A stretch of 64,000 nt of DNA from Phytophthora sp. 'mugwort' (Eukaryota; Oomycota; Peronosporomycetes; Peronosporales; Peronosporaceae). The position numbers were made by a program, and so were the translations under genes. Where the stretch lies: assembly GCA_033558025.1 (NCBI GenBank), contig JAUCEF010000001.1, positions 1,364,001 to 1,428,000 on the forward strand, written 5' to 3'. Positions 19,304-29,599 of the stretch are shown piece after piece. Below the pieces are notes generated by a model. The model was not told the DNA's origin, did no database searches, and saw only the letters and a list, made by a program, of their open reading frames with translations. Positions within the stretch are counted from its first letter, which is position 1. Every line of letters begins with the position of its first letter.

Positions 19304-20380
19304 GCGTGCATTCAACGAGGCATTCCGTACTGCGGGTACAGACTGGTTTCACAAGAAGGTACGCTGCGACAGGAAGTCGTTCCTGCGCATCTACAGCTGG
19401 TGAGTTCCGCGTGGAGCCGCGAGCCCGGCCCTAACTGTAAGCACCACCTAAGCAAGCGCGCTACCCTGACCATGCTGTACCTCGCCCAAGGCGGCACGAT
19501 GGACCAGGCGGCGTCGCCGCTGGGCATAGCAAGTTCTCGGGCCGTGGTTTAATTAAAGAGACTCTTGATGTGCTCAGCACCATGGCCAAACGGTTCGTCG
19601 TCATGCCATCGGAGGATGAGGTAGCCGCCGTCGAGGAAGGTTTCTTCGCCACCGCTGGCTTCCCAGGAACGGTTGGCGCCATGACGTGACGCTGGTTCGA
19701 ATCGTGCGCCCTCGCGATTTCGAGGGCTGGTACTGTCGGAAGAACTTTCCTGCTGTGAATGTACAAGCAATCGTCGACCATTGCGAACTATTTCGCTCCA
19801 TTTCGATCCGCTCTGGATCAAAACAACGATAGAGTCATTGTAGAACGGATCGGCGGTGCGAAAGCGCTGAGATACATATCACTATCACTATCTTGCTGTT
19901 AAACGTGCTGCTAAAGTGATAATTATATATGCATCATACAGAAACTCGAGTTTTATCCCGCCAGGGCATCACTTGCTTGACGATGCAGGCTACAAGATCC
20001 GAGGTCACATGCTGACGCCTTTTCCCGAAGCCGAAGCAATGGATGATCGCCGCAAGCGTGCGTGTTTAATCTAGCCCACTCGCGGACCCGCATGGTGGTT
20101 GAGTACGCATTCGGCCGACTCAAAAATCGCTTCAGAATTCTTCTAGACAAGGTAGAACAAAGGCGTCGGCCAATGTGTAAAATGTCATTATTATTTGTGT
20201 TGTTCTCCATAGCTTGCTAGCTCTTGGCCAAGACAGCATGCAAGTTGACAAAGAGGATCTATTCCTACGCGATGTTCCACCAAGTGTAGCAGAACACCTC
20301 CAGGAGAACGAGAAACCAGCAAGGAATTGCAAAGCGCGACGATATTTGCAGACACCTTAGCGGTAGCTTAGAGATGCATC
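19304..20380 (+). pseudogene. PIF/Harbinger transposase (DDE_Tnp_4 type), broken
   Basis: Plus-strand frames in order: FNEAFRTAGTDWFHKKVRCD; LSKRATLTMLYLAQGGTMDQ (helical entry region); FFATAGFPGTVGAM, where the first catalytic Asp (G-A-I/M-D-G) is lost at a frameshift; GWYCRKNFPAVNVQAIVDH (K-x-x-P/F-x-x-N-V-Q); HHLLDDAGYKIRGHMLTPF with the second catalytic Asp in DAGY; and SRTRMVVEYAFGRLKNRFRI with the catalytic Glu. A tail QDSMQVDKEDLFLRD follows. These are the signature blocks of PIF/Harbinger transposases, about 350 residues in total, with at least four frameshifts and several stops. The neighbouring opposite-strand gene is the Myb-like partner these elements need for transposition. Confidence 0.75.
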
Positions 20381-20449
20381 CGTCCAGCTACATTGATACC
20401 TGCTGATCCCAAGTAACACGAGCTATTTGTACCTACTCCTGAGTCAGCA

Positions 20450-21310
20450 ATTCCTTCAGCGGCCGCTGCTACATCTCTTAGAATCGGCGAGTCTCTTCAT
20501 GCCGCTCGTCAGCGCCAGCACCGGTGAGCGGAGATTTTCATCGGCAGCCAACCGGGAGCCGAGCGATGCCGCAATGCCTTCTTGCAACGAAGTTGCTAAT
20601 TGCAAGACCAGCGGGGCCTTCTGCTTGGAGGCTCCGCCTTCCCTTTCCCTCATCGCGCTCTTCATCCTCCTTGCCGGCTGTTAAATCCAGGAGCACTTCG
20701 CCGCCGGTTGCCCAAAGCTCTGCGTCCATTTCACGCTCCACCAGCTGCATTGCCAGTGTGGCGCTGTTCTCGTTTTTTCTTACGGAACAGTCACTTTAAC
20801 TTCCTATACTTAAGAGAAACCTGCAACACAATAGACAGCAAGCAACAGTCATAATTAGAATTGAGTCATAAGCTGTAAGCAAGCCCCTCAATGTACCTGG
20901 TCATGAGTCAGAACGACGCTAAGCGACTACGACAGCACGCTGGCGAAATGCTGCCACGCGAGGGCCTTCTTCGGCTTCATGTCGGCTGCCCAAGCCGTCT
21001 CTTGACGTTGCCGTCCGCAAAGCGCAACCGCAACAGCTCGCCCACAATATTGTTGGCCCACTTGGTACGCCTAACTGGCGCCTTGCCCTATTCGACGAAG
21101 GCGATGCCTCTTTACTACTGCTGGGCCTCGCGCTGGCTTGAACTTGGTAGGTGCAGGAGCTGCTGCCGTCGTAGTCGATAGCAGCGGTGTTGGAGTTGGC
21201 GTTGAGGCAGGAGGGGGGGGGGGTCATCAGGGCGAGCGGCAGGTCGGACAATGCTAACGACAATGTGAACGGTGGGACTGCCACCGCTGAGACGTCGTCG
21301 GGTGGCTGCA
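20450..21310 (-). pseudogene. Myb/SANT-like DNA-binding partner of the Harbinger element
   Basis: Minus strand: a low-complexity start (MMQPPDDVSAVAVPPFTLSL), then RTKWANNIVGELLRLRFADG, NVKRRLG and ADMKPKKALAWQHFAS, matching the Trp-spaced helices of the Myb/SANT-like (trihelix-type) domain in oomycete elements: 'W-x-x-x-x-x-x-x-L-L-x-L-R' then 'K-K-x-x-A-W'. Downstream, another frame gives QLVEREMDAELWATGGEVLL and LQEGIAASLGSRLAADENL, a helical C-terminal region. Several frame changes. Two-gene Harbinger elements encode transposase plus such a protein, here in convergent arrangement 70 bp apart. Confidence 0.5.
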
Positions 21311-22539
21311 TCATGGGAAAACGGCTTGTGTGAGGGAGCGAATAGTGGACGAGAGGGTGCTACCTGGACTTGTCTGGACACATGTAGCGGGGCTGCGTAG
21401 CGTAGTGGGTCAGAGGAAGACGTGTGACTCCCGAGTCTTAGCTGTGGTTACAAGCCCCTAAGGTCTCCGCAGAGGCTTACATCACTCTAGTTATACCACT
21501 AGAGACTCAAATAGTCAGTATTCCTAAACCTAGGGCAATACTCTCTTTAATGCTAAACCTGAACTGTTATTTGTTTGCTTATCTGCGGCAAAGCCGCCTG
21601 TGGTGTAAAGTGACTCTAACTATCTACCATAGTTAAACCTAGTCAAATGCATATCGAGTGGCCCTGTGGCCACGTACTGAAATCGTTAATCCAAGTTGTA
21701 CCAAGTACCACTTACTACAAGGTGACACGTAGCACGCTACACTCGTATTCCCTTCTGTAACCCCGTTACGGCACAGGGTGGCTGCAGAAACATCGGTATT
21801 TACCCTAACCATGATGTGTTCGCGCCGATCAGAACGCGTTCCTGACATGAACAGGAGCCTTACACTCCCCGTATAACTCGGGTACGGTACCACGTCGCGT
21901 GCACCACTTTACGGTTACATTCCCCTTGTAACCCATCGGTTACCCCTGCTGCGAGGACCCAATGCGCGAACAATGGACGCCTATACGTGTATACCAAAAA
22001 TATGCATTCAGACTTTTCAGCCGCTGACAACGAAATACTCGTCTGTTTGCCGATCCATGTCCACAACGCCTATAATAAAATCGATTAGATAAATTTGCCA
22101 ATGGAATGCTGGAGCACGTAATTTTAAACCAATCAAACAGCAAGATTTATTGCATTATTTAACAAATCAGTCCATTTGTTGTCCGACTGCGACGTCTTTT
22201 TATCCAATCCAATCCTGACTTCTGTCAGTGCCGAGTATTTTGTCGGGTGCAGTAGCTGAACCATACTATGTAGATGGGGTCCAGCGCCGCCGGCTGTTTT
22301 AGTTGTTGTCTGTAACCACATGGCATATCTGCAGCAGATAATCCAGTCGTAAAAAGGTATATCCATAGAATGTGTTGACATACCGGCCGAAGTGTCTACC
22401 ACAAAAATTGACTTAAATCGACTTAATTTGTCCGACGAAAAAGCTATGAAGACAACCGCGACCCGACACCAAACCTGACATTTTTGTATGAGCACTGAGC
22501 GGGGCAAAACGCTTCCTAGATTCCTCTCCTGAGCTCACT
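21311..22539. other. Harbinger flank and unassigned sequence
   Basis: 21700-21950 holds the right-hand cluster of the TACACTCCCCGTGTA-type repeats. 21950-22539 contains only short frames that look like shadows. CATATCTGCAGCAGATA at 22324 recurs at 22931. Confidence 0.4.
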
Positions 22540-22725
22540 TTGGAACTTCCGGCCATCCTGCGTGTGGCAATCATGGACGAGAACGAAGAGTCGGACGTGC
22601 TGCTCTGCTTGACGGAAATATTCGTGAAGCATGAGAAGGATTTGAGCAAGGCTCATGTAGAAGTGCACCGGTTGCAGTTGGATCGCGCGCGTCTTCGCTA
22701 TTTCGCGGCAGACCCAAGTAAGTAA
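22540..22725 (+). pseudogene. Unrecognised short coding segment ending at a splice-donor-like GTAAGT
   Basis: A 61-codon frame with ordinary coding composition: MELPAILRVAIMDENEESDV, then helices around LTEIFVKHEKDLSKAHVEVH. It is open upstream to about 22498. GTAAGT stands at about 22719, so this may be a first exon whose continuation was lost, or a transposon scrap. No family recognised. Confidence 0.25.
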
Positions 22726-22928
22726 ACGACATGTCAAAGCTTCGGAAGATATATGCTAGTGATTAAGACAGCCGAATGACGGATGCTTCGACCAAGAGTA
22801 ATGATCAGCTAAAGTATACAAATTCCAATATTTAAATTTAAGATGGCTTCACTGCATATACCTAGGGGTAGGCGAGTTTATTGAGACGAATTTCTCGTTT
22901 CACGACGTGATATCCAACGATAGGCCTC

Positions 22929-22951
22929 GTCATATCTGCAGCAGATATGAC
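22929..22951. repeat. 11-bp inverted repeat sharing a motif with 22324
   Basis: GTCATATCTGC and GCAGATATGAC flank a single A. The core CATATCTGCAGCAGATA is also at 22324-22340, about 600 bp to the left, so both may mark the ends of one small element. The rest of 22726-23081 shows no gene. Confidence 0.55.
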
Positions 22952-23081
22952 AGGTGGTTATGCTTTTTTGTAGGCGTCCAATATATATGGGGGACATTTT
23001 AGTTTTTATGCCAAACCGAAATAAAGTTCACGCTCCAGATTTCATTTAACTGCCATTCTTTAGGCAGAATTGTTGTAATAG

Positions 23082-23456
23082 GTGGTTCGTGGTATTTTGG
23101 GGTTTACTTGCCGGCTACCGAAGTGCAGTAGCGTGTACGAGGGTGCTAGTTCTATTGGCGTCGATAGCGCAAGAATCACCCAAGTGAGAACTGGCGATTC
23201 ACGAGCGCGCACCAGCGGTGAGGAAGCCAGTAGACCCGCGACGCTGTCGGTGGACATTTCCAAGTCGGGGGTGAGGGTAGCAGGAGCGGTAGATTACCAA
23301 AGAGTTCGACAAGAGGAAAGTGTGGACCAGTGGGGCGTACTGCTTCTCATAGCAGCTTGGAAAGCGGAGTCGATTGATCGGTTGCCTGATGCTCATTCAG
23401 CGAAGCATGCAGCTGCAACAGCCGTCTACTCCACATGCAATCCCGCTCGCTGGTGA
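23082..23456 (+). CDS. Unrecognised ORF, doubtful
   Basis: Open frame of 124 codons; composition is mixed (ARITQVRTGDSRARTSGEEA; SVDQWGVLLLIAAWKAESID) and no motif is recognisable. Another frame just beyond (23469-23580) reads RHDFALVLQEEDRNNKPKSR. Probably transposon-derived. Confidence 0.2.
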   Translation: MVRGILGFTCRLPKCSSVYEGASSIGVDSARITQVRTGDSRARTSGEEASRPATLSVDISKSGVRVAGAVDYQRVRQEESVDQWGVLLLIAAWKAESIDRLPDAHSAKHAAATAVYSTCNPARW

Positions 23457-23899
23457 CCAAATGTAACAGGGCGAGAAGTACCGTCACGATTTTGCACTAG
23501 TATTGCAAGAGGAAGATCGGAATAATAAACCCAAGAGTAGGAGTTTGGGGGAAATGGCCCGTCGCATCACCCCTCTATAGTAACATATGCACAGTCGCGG
23601 ACTTCTTTAAAGAAGAAAAGAAGAACGTCAAAGTGTGACGGAGCTCGGTAACACGACGGAAAAAGCAAAGTGAGGATGTATTTGGCTTAGGTTGTCTGTA
23701 GGCTACTAGGGCTTGCTGTTGCAGCTCAGCTGCAATATTGCAGTAGAAGTTCAACTTACAGATCCTATGATATTCTAGCTACCAGATGGATAATATCTGT
23801 TGATAACCGAACTGTCGATGTGAATATGTCATACAAAGCCGCTCAGCAACGCACAACTGAGCGGGCACAATCCACAGACAAGCGAGTAAAGGGCGATCG
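23457..23899. other. Gene-poor stretch
   Basis: Apart from the short frame ending near 23580, no coding signal, repeat or RNA gene could be supported. Confidence 0.35.
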
Positions 23900-24890
23900 C
23901 GAACACAGCGACGACAGGAGCCCGACAGTGGCAGACTGGAAGAGAGGCTCGTGTCGTCACCTAACTTGATGGATTCGGAGCTCGAGCCGCGGGAACTGTA
24001 CAGCCTCGACGGCGTCGAAGGACCGGAGATGCTGGACGAGATAAAGCAGTACTTCGAGCGGTACCACGCGGCGAGAATCAATACGCCAAACCACGCGTAC
24101 CCGCGCGACGCGATGCATAGGCCGTCGTGAGCCTTCATCGTTGGAACGTAGTGTGGCGTGAAGGGTGTTCCTTCACGGCCTGGCTCGAAGCGCGGGAGTG
24201 GCGACAGCTAAAGAAGAAAATTGTGAAGACGCATCAGGAACATGGCGCGGGGGGCGTGGCGGCTCTGCTACGTCTATTTCCGTGAGAGCTGGTCGAAATG
24301 CGCCGCGGATCAACCACGGCCCACACACAAGCCGAGTGGGACGCTCTGGGCGATGTTGGACGACGAGCGTCGTTGGATCGGGCGCTACGAGCGGTCGCTC
24401 TGGGGGCTTCGCAGGCGGAACTTCGTCGCACACGCGGACAATCTCGCTGTCATGGCCGAAGTCGCGGGCGTACGCGCCGTGACTGTTCGCAGCTGAATCG
24501 TAGCCCCGAGCGCACGCGGAGCTGGTGTCGCTGTCGAAGGCGTAACTGTTCTCGTCGACGTCGATCTTGGAGTCGCAGCCGTCATTCTCGAAGTCGTAGT
24601 CATGGTGGCCGCGAGCATCGTTCACGAGATCGTGGGTCGGAGCAACAGCATCGCGCACTGTCGACGTCGCAATCGAGAACTCGTACTACGCAACCATGTC
24701 TGGAGTACTTGTATATTCGACCAAGCGTGCACCCGGTGCCCACGTATCCCCCGCTGGCGAATATCCCAGCCAGCGGACACTGTCGTGCTTCTCAGAGCGT
24801 GACCGTAGTGACGCCGCCCAAGTACCAGTCGAGAACCGGTGTTTGGCACCAGTGATTTACGGCGGTTCACCAACAAAAGTAAAAATGCAC
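23900..24890 (+). pseudogene. Unrecognised, probably retroelement gag-like region with Arg/Ser-rich tail
   Basis: The plus strand gives LMDSELEPRELYSLDGVEGP and DEIKQYFERYHAARINTPNH (about 23968-24125), then WLEAREWRQLKKKIVKTHQE, and after frame changes a frame from 24298 rich in Arg/Ser dipeptides (RSRSRHSRSRSHGGREHRSR), ending near 24855 in a Pro-rich segment. A helical N-terminus followed by an RS-rich basic tail resembles gag proteins of oomycete LTR elements, but no zinc knuckle or protease is visible, so this is a suggestion only. Some minus-strand frames overlap and look like shadows. Confidence 0.3.
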
Positions 24891-25149
24891 CGACGGGGAT
24901 AGGATAAACACCAAAGTACATGACTGCGTCACCAACCAAAGCATTCATCTTAGCACCACTAATCAAGGTAAACACCAAAGCAGACTAGTGAAGTACTCGT
25001 TCCAGACGCAACTGTCTATGATACCCGCTAGTTCAATGCCGCTTCGAGGAAGCATCCAATGATTTTGTAATAGTCGAGCCAGACCACAGCCACACACTAC
25101 ACGCTGAAGGCAAGCAAGTAAGTTGGATTTAGGTGTTTTTTCCTCTGTT

Positions 25150-26570
25150 CTACCTACACTATTTCTTCTTTTTTCCCCTTCTGATTGTTGTTCTTGTTTC
25201 GGTTTTCAGCGGCATGCATTTTATGAAAGGTATCTAAGACGACGAGTCCAGCTGTGAACACTCCAGGCTTCATCGTCTGCACTTCCGGATATCGTCTTGA
25301 AACTCGACTGCGCGTTGGGTAAGGCGTCGATACCACCTCGGCAAGACGCTCCATGACCAGATCGACGCCCGTACCGATTTCGTCTTGGTCTGACGCAGCC
25401 GATGATAAGCAGTCTGAAGATCTGCGATCTGGTTTTCCAGCGCACGAATGGTCCGCCTAGAAGTATCCAGCTCCACACCTGTATCTCAGGATTGTCAAGA
25501 GAGAGTTAGGCTCGACTCAGCTAACCTGACAGATAGAAGACATGATACTTCGGGCGTCGGCCAGTTCCGGCGCAGATGTATCCCGATCAAGGATCGCGGC
25601 CGCGAGACAGACTGTAAAGGAGATTGGCCACGTCGCAAGGTATGGACCTCAGCTTGAGGGCGATCTCGTTCGAGTTGGAGATGATTCCGCTTTGCGCGAA
25701 GTTGATCACGCTCGCGGATGAGCTCGTCAGCAGAAGAGGTACCGGTCGATCGACTCGCGGATGCCGGACCGGCTATCGGAGTGGATAGAATGACCCGATC
25801 GGTCCTGATCGGGGTTTGGCGGAGTTCCCTCTCCAGTCGCGCCACAGTTGCTAAGGCTGCGACCAGTTCCACACGGAGCCGAGCTGACTGAGTCACATCC
25901 GGTCCGACCGAGTACTCTCCGCTGCCGCTTGGTGCAGAACAGCTCGAGTGCAGTTCAGGCTAACAAGGCAGGAGCCGAGAGCAACCCGATTCTCGTCCAG
26001 TTCTCTCTCCTGAGTGATGATCCGGTCGCGTACATCGTCGACCTCTTCCTCGCGGAGCTCCAGACGACACGCAAGTTCATCTCGGTGAGACTCAGCTTCG
26101 GAGAGTTCTTGCTGAACACTGGAGAGACGACCCTCCACGTCTCAGCAGCCTGCTGACGAAGTTGATCGCGGAGATGACGAATGATCGATTGAACGCCCTG
26201 GGCCGGGAAAGCGTTATCGATCTTAGCCCGGAGTCTCCGGATTGTTCCAAGGCACGCAGATCGTCAGAATTCTTAGCTATGACGCGATCCTGGTGCATGC
26301 GATCTCGCAGAAGATTGTCACGAATACCGAGTGTACGACGGATCTCGTCCTCCAGGTAGGTCACCTGACGCGCCATGACTTGAGTAGTCGAGTCGAGTGC
26401 TCATGCGAGGCGACAGAACGACGGGATCTAACACTGTGGGGCGAAGCGGGCGGCGAACGGCCCTCGTCGGATCGGTTGGAATGGCGATCAATCATGAAAT
26501 TGGAAGTAGACGGCTTGTTGGGACGAAGATTGAGAAGTGTGACCGGAATGTGGCCGCTGTACGGCAACGA
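25150..26570 (-). pseudogene. Long coiled-coil (gag-like) protein of the GATC-rich LTR element
   Basis: Four overlapping minus-strand frames (26376-26092, 26138-25893, 25896-25495, 25478-25221) read as one heptad-patterned coiled coil: YLEDEIRRTLGIRDNLLRDR, RDELACRLELREEEVDDVRD, DELIRERDQLRAKRNHLQLE, RRTIRALENQIADLQTAYHR. Three or four frameshifts break it. In orientation it begins right after the GATC-dense LTR (26695-28235, same strand), the place of gag in an LTR retrotransposon; Leu/Glu-rich coiled-coil gag N-termini are usual in oomycete gypsy elements. The nucleocapsid and pol parts are absent. Confidence 0.5.
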
Positions 26571-26694
26571 CTTCGGATAGGGGTGGGTTGTGGAGAAGCG
26601 TCACCGAGAATATCAGATCCCCGAGAAATGGCCAGATCGGTGAGAAAGGTGGCCCCAGCTGTGGCGATCGAGCCCGATCGAGATACGAGGTAAA

Positions 26695-28235
26695 GGCGGG
26701 GCGACGTTCGACTTAATCCGGGGTGTTAGGGGATGCTTCGACGACAGGAAAGGAAACCAGGGGCGGGAAAGCACCCAACACAGATCTGCGATATTGTGAT
26801 CGCCCTAGCAATCGGGGATCGGATGGATATTCGAAGCCTGGATCGGGGGAAGGCAAGAGATCAGGACTGGCAAGCGGCGGTGGAATCAATCAAATAGGAT
26901 CTAACTCCTGTTTGACCTCGGTCGGAACCGATCGGGCGGATCTGGCGTCCGCGGGCTGGGTTATACTCGGTCGGTCGCGATCTAACAAGTCAAGTCGATC
27001 CGACATTCGAGATCAAGACGATCGATGGTGGGATCCGACAGATGGAACCCATCAGACGTTCAAGTTGTAGAAGATCAAGCGGATCCGCTACCGCAGATCG
27101 AGCTACACCCTGTCGCCCGAGATCGGTCAGAGCGTGTCGATCTTGCAGCCGAGACCGAGCTGATCGATGGAATCGATAGCGGATCTGGCAGATCTGGTCG
27201 ATCCGAAATTCAAGGAGGGAAGATCGGGTTGGTTCAGCGCCCGCAGATCGGGCTTTAGCATCGTTCTTGCAGTAGAGATCGGTCCGATCGATAACGGGAT
27301 CTGGCAGATCAGGCCGGTCGATAACGGAGGCAGATCGGGCCGATCCGGCTTTCAAGGTTCGGATATCAGGCTGATCCGGCGTCCACAGATCGGCCTACAA
27401 GCCGCCGTTCGAGATCGGGCAGATCTGGATCGACCTTGCGGACAAAATCGGGCAGATCGGGTTGACGGTTTTCACCGATCGGCATACAGGTTCCGACATC
27501 CACGATCAGCAATCATATTCGGGGGATGTGCAAGTGTGAAAACGGTACGTGTTGAGTGGTTGAAGAAGGGCAAGATTCAGGATATTCAGGTGGTACGATA
27601 TAGGGTTAAGGATTGGAGAATAGGACAAAAAAAGGATAAACAATAATCAGACTCGAAATTACATTGAACTACTTAGGCGTTTTTAAATGCCGCTGGAAGG
27701 GATCCACATTGGCTCTACCAAGTATCAAGGTAGCAGATCAAGCATCGCGGTGAGAGGATCGGATCGGATATTCCCCCACGCTAGCGAACTCCTGCTCAAG
27801 AGTATATCTCGATCGATCGGCATTCAGTGCTTTGCCGATGATCGCTTCGACTCCCAACTCGCACGATCCCACTAAAGGAGCGGTAAGTAACTCAACTCAA
27901 GAAAAGGGAAAGGAACAACGCCACACGGCAACCTCGGCCTCGGATCAAGTCCAGGTCCCCGATCGAAGGTCAACTACCTCAGATCGGAATCAATAACGGC
28001 AGCAGAGCGAAGACTTCCGTGCTGCTCCGCGTCCCAGCGTCCCGCCAGGACGTTTAAGACTTTTTGTTTACATCGCTGCATCCTTCGGAGTCCCAAGAAA
28101 GCAGATTCAGCCCCCGACGTGTATACAAGGTGATACCAAGTTCAGCTGATTCGCGGATCGTCGGGGAATCCTCTCCGTTAGTCGGTGTCTGCAAGCGGAT
28201 CGGGTCTGAATCACATTTTGACCGATCTCGCACAC
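26695..28235 (-). repeat. GATC-dense long LTR, copy A
   Basis: An inverted, diverged copy of 52176-53622. Matching landmarks, read on the minus strand from 28235: GTGTGCGAG, GGTCAAAAT, GACCCGATCCGCTT, CGACTAACGGAG, CTTGGTATCACCTTGT, CTTGGGACTCCGAAGGAT, CGTCCTGGCGGGACG, then a GATCGG / CAGATC-rich half (26.7-27.5 kb) and AAAGGA-AAC near the end. A frame in both copies encodes VKTVRVEWLKKGKIQDIQVV-like sequence (27534-27646 here). The GATC palindrome recurs many times, mostly as GATCGG, GATCTG or CAGATC. The left end is approximate. Confidence 0.6.
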
Positions 28236-28299
28236 CACCCCTTCACCAAAGGGTGATCGATGAGTTGACAAGAACTCGACGAAGTGAAATTTTGCGTTC

Positions 28300-28735
28300 A
28301 AGGATCAAAGGCGTGCGATGTGCGATTCAGTCTGAATGCGCATACCTGAACATTCCTTATTCAAAAGAGGTCTGGATCAAGTTTTCTTGCAAACCTGGAT
28401 GATGAAGTACGATCCGGAATGCTGGAATTTACACGGCGTTGAACAATATCGTGAATATTACCAACAACCCTCTGGAGCGATACAATCGCCGTCTCAACAG
28501 TGTTATGGGGAATCCGCATCCGGACATGGGAAAACTTGTGGTTGTGTTGGAGCGCTATGCCCCGCATTACGTCGACGCTCTATCAGATGTGGCCAACCGC
28601 AGAGTGTTCATCCCTCGGCGTGTTAGAGCTCGCCACAATCCGAGATTCCCTGAGATAATGGACAGTGAGGAAGCCGAACAAAGCCCAGCTGCGTCGGACG
28701 CCTCTATTTCTCCCGTACTGATCCTCTTTACTTAG
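28300..28735 (+). pseudogene. MULE transposase C-terminal fragment
   Basis: Plus strand: LQTWMMKYDPECWNLHGV, a one-base slip, then IVNITNNPLERYNRRLNSVM and NPHPDMGKLVVVLERYAPHY, ending with an acidic tail. 'W-x-x-x-F-x-x-x-W-N' followed by 'R-T-N-N-P-L-E-R-Y/F-N-R' is the conserved end of the MULE transposase domain just before the SWIM finger. Nothing upstream belongs to it, because the GATC-dense LTR begins at 28235; the LTR may have cut this gene. Confidence 0.6.
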
Positions 28736-29069
28736 CACAACATTTGCATTTGCATAAATTTCACACTTTATCAGTAGCTCTCACTTTTAACTAGCCCGAG
28801 CATGACTGAGAGTGAGTATGGCTTTTTTATGCACTAAAACAGATATTCTGATGCGAATGGATGCGTTCCAGACAAGAATTCAAAACCGAATGGATCGGTT
28901 AAGCACATGCTTGGTGAAACCATCCGGATTGATCAGCAAACTTTTCGGGAAATGTTTTTGTATTTTGTTGTTAGAAACGAATTTTTATACTCTGACGTAT
29001 ATGAATCTAGTATCTATCTGTAACAATCGCCGATTTCGCGTCCGTCCATATAATAATGCACGTGCACAG
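28736..29069. other. AT-rich flank of the MULE fragment
   Basis: Only a short frame (28812-29060) without motifs. Nothing further supported. Confidence 0.35.
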
Positions 29070-29420
29070 TGATGGGCCCCCACAATCGTCGGTATCACTG
29101 GCGACAAAGTAACGCTCGCGCACCTGGGCGACGTGTCGATCGGCGAGGCGGAGCAGTCTGCGCTGGAGGGGGGCCGTCGTAGTGGAGGTGGTCATTGATA
29201 CTCGTTCAGACCGTCGAGACGCTTGAGGCAGTCGTAGCGGTTACGGTAAACCTTCTTTGCTTTGCTAGCTCCTTGCGGAGCTTGACATATTGGGCACCGC
29301 ACGCGAATCCTTCTTTAGGTGGCGCTTCAAGTTTCCATGCGTCCAAAAGCGCTTCCTGCACTTCGAGTAGGTCTTGGAGCAGCGAGCCATTTTCGCCAAT
29401 TAAAGAGGTTCAATAAATAT
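29070..29420 (-). pseudogene. Short helical protein remnant next to the DUF7869-like transposase
   Basis: The minus strand reads GSLLQDLLEVQEALLDAWKL, EAPPKEGFACGAQYVKLRKE and LAKQRRFTVTATTASTV, followed by stops and Arg-rich scraps. It looks like the C-terminal part of a small helical protein, possibly a second gene of the same transposon. Confidence 0.3.
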
Positions 29421-29599
29421 TAGTTTTCAAAGTTCAGTATCAATTTATACGGTTTACATATCCCGCGGCGTAACAACTTTCGGAACAGTTACAATCCATG
29501 AGTTATCAAATATGTTAATATTTACCTTAATTCGTCGGTTAAAAGTTGCTCCGATAGTTGGTCTGTTCCGGGGTTGATCCAAGAAACTACTTCCCAGAC

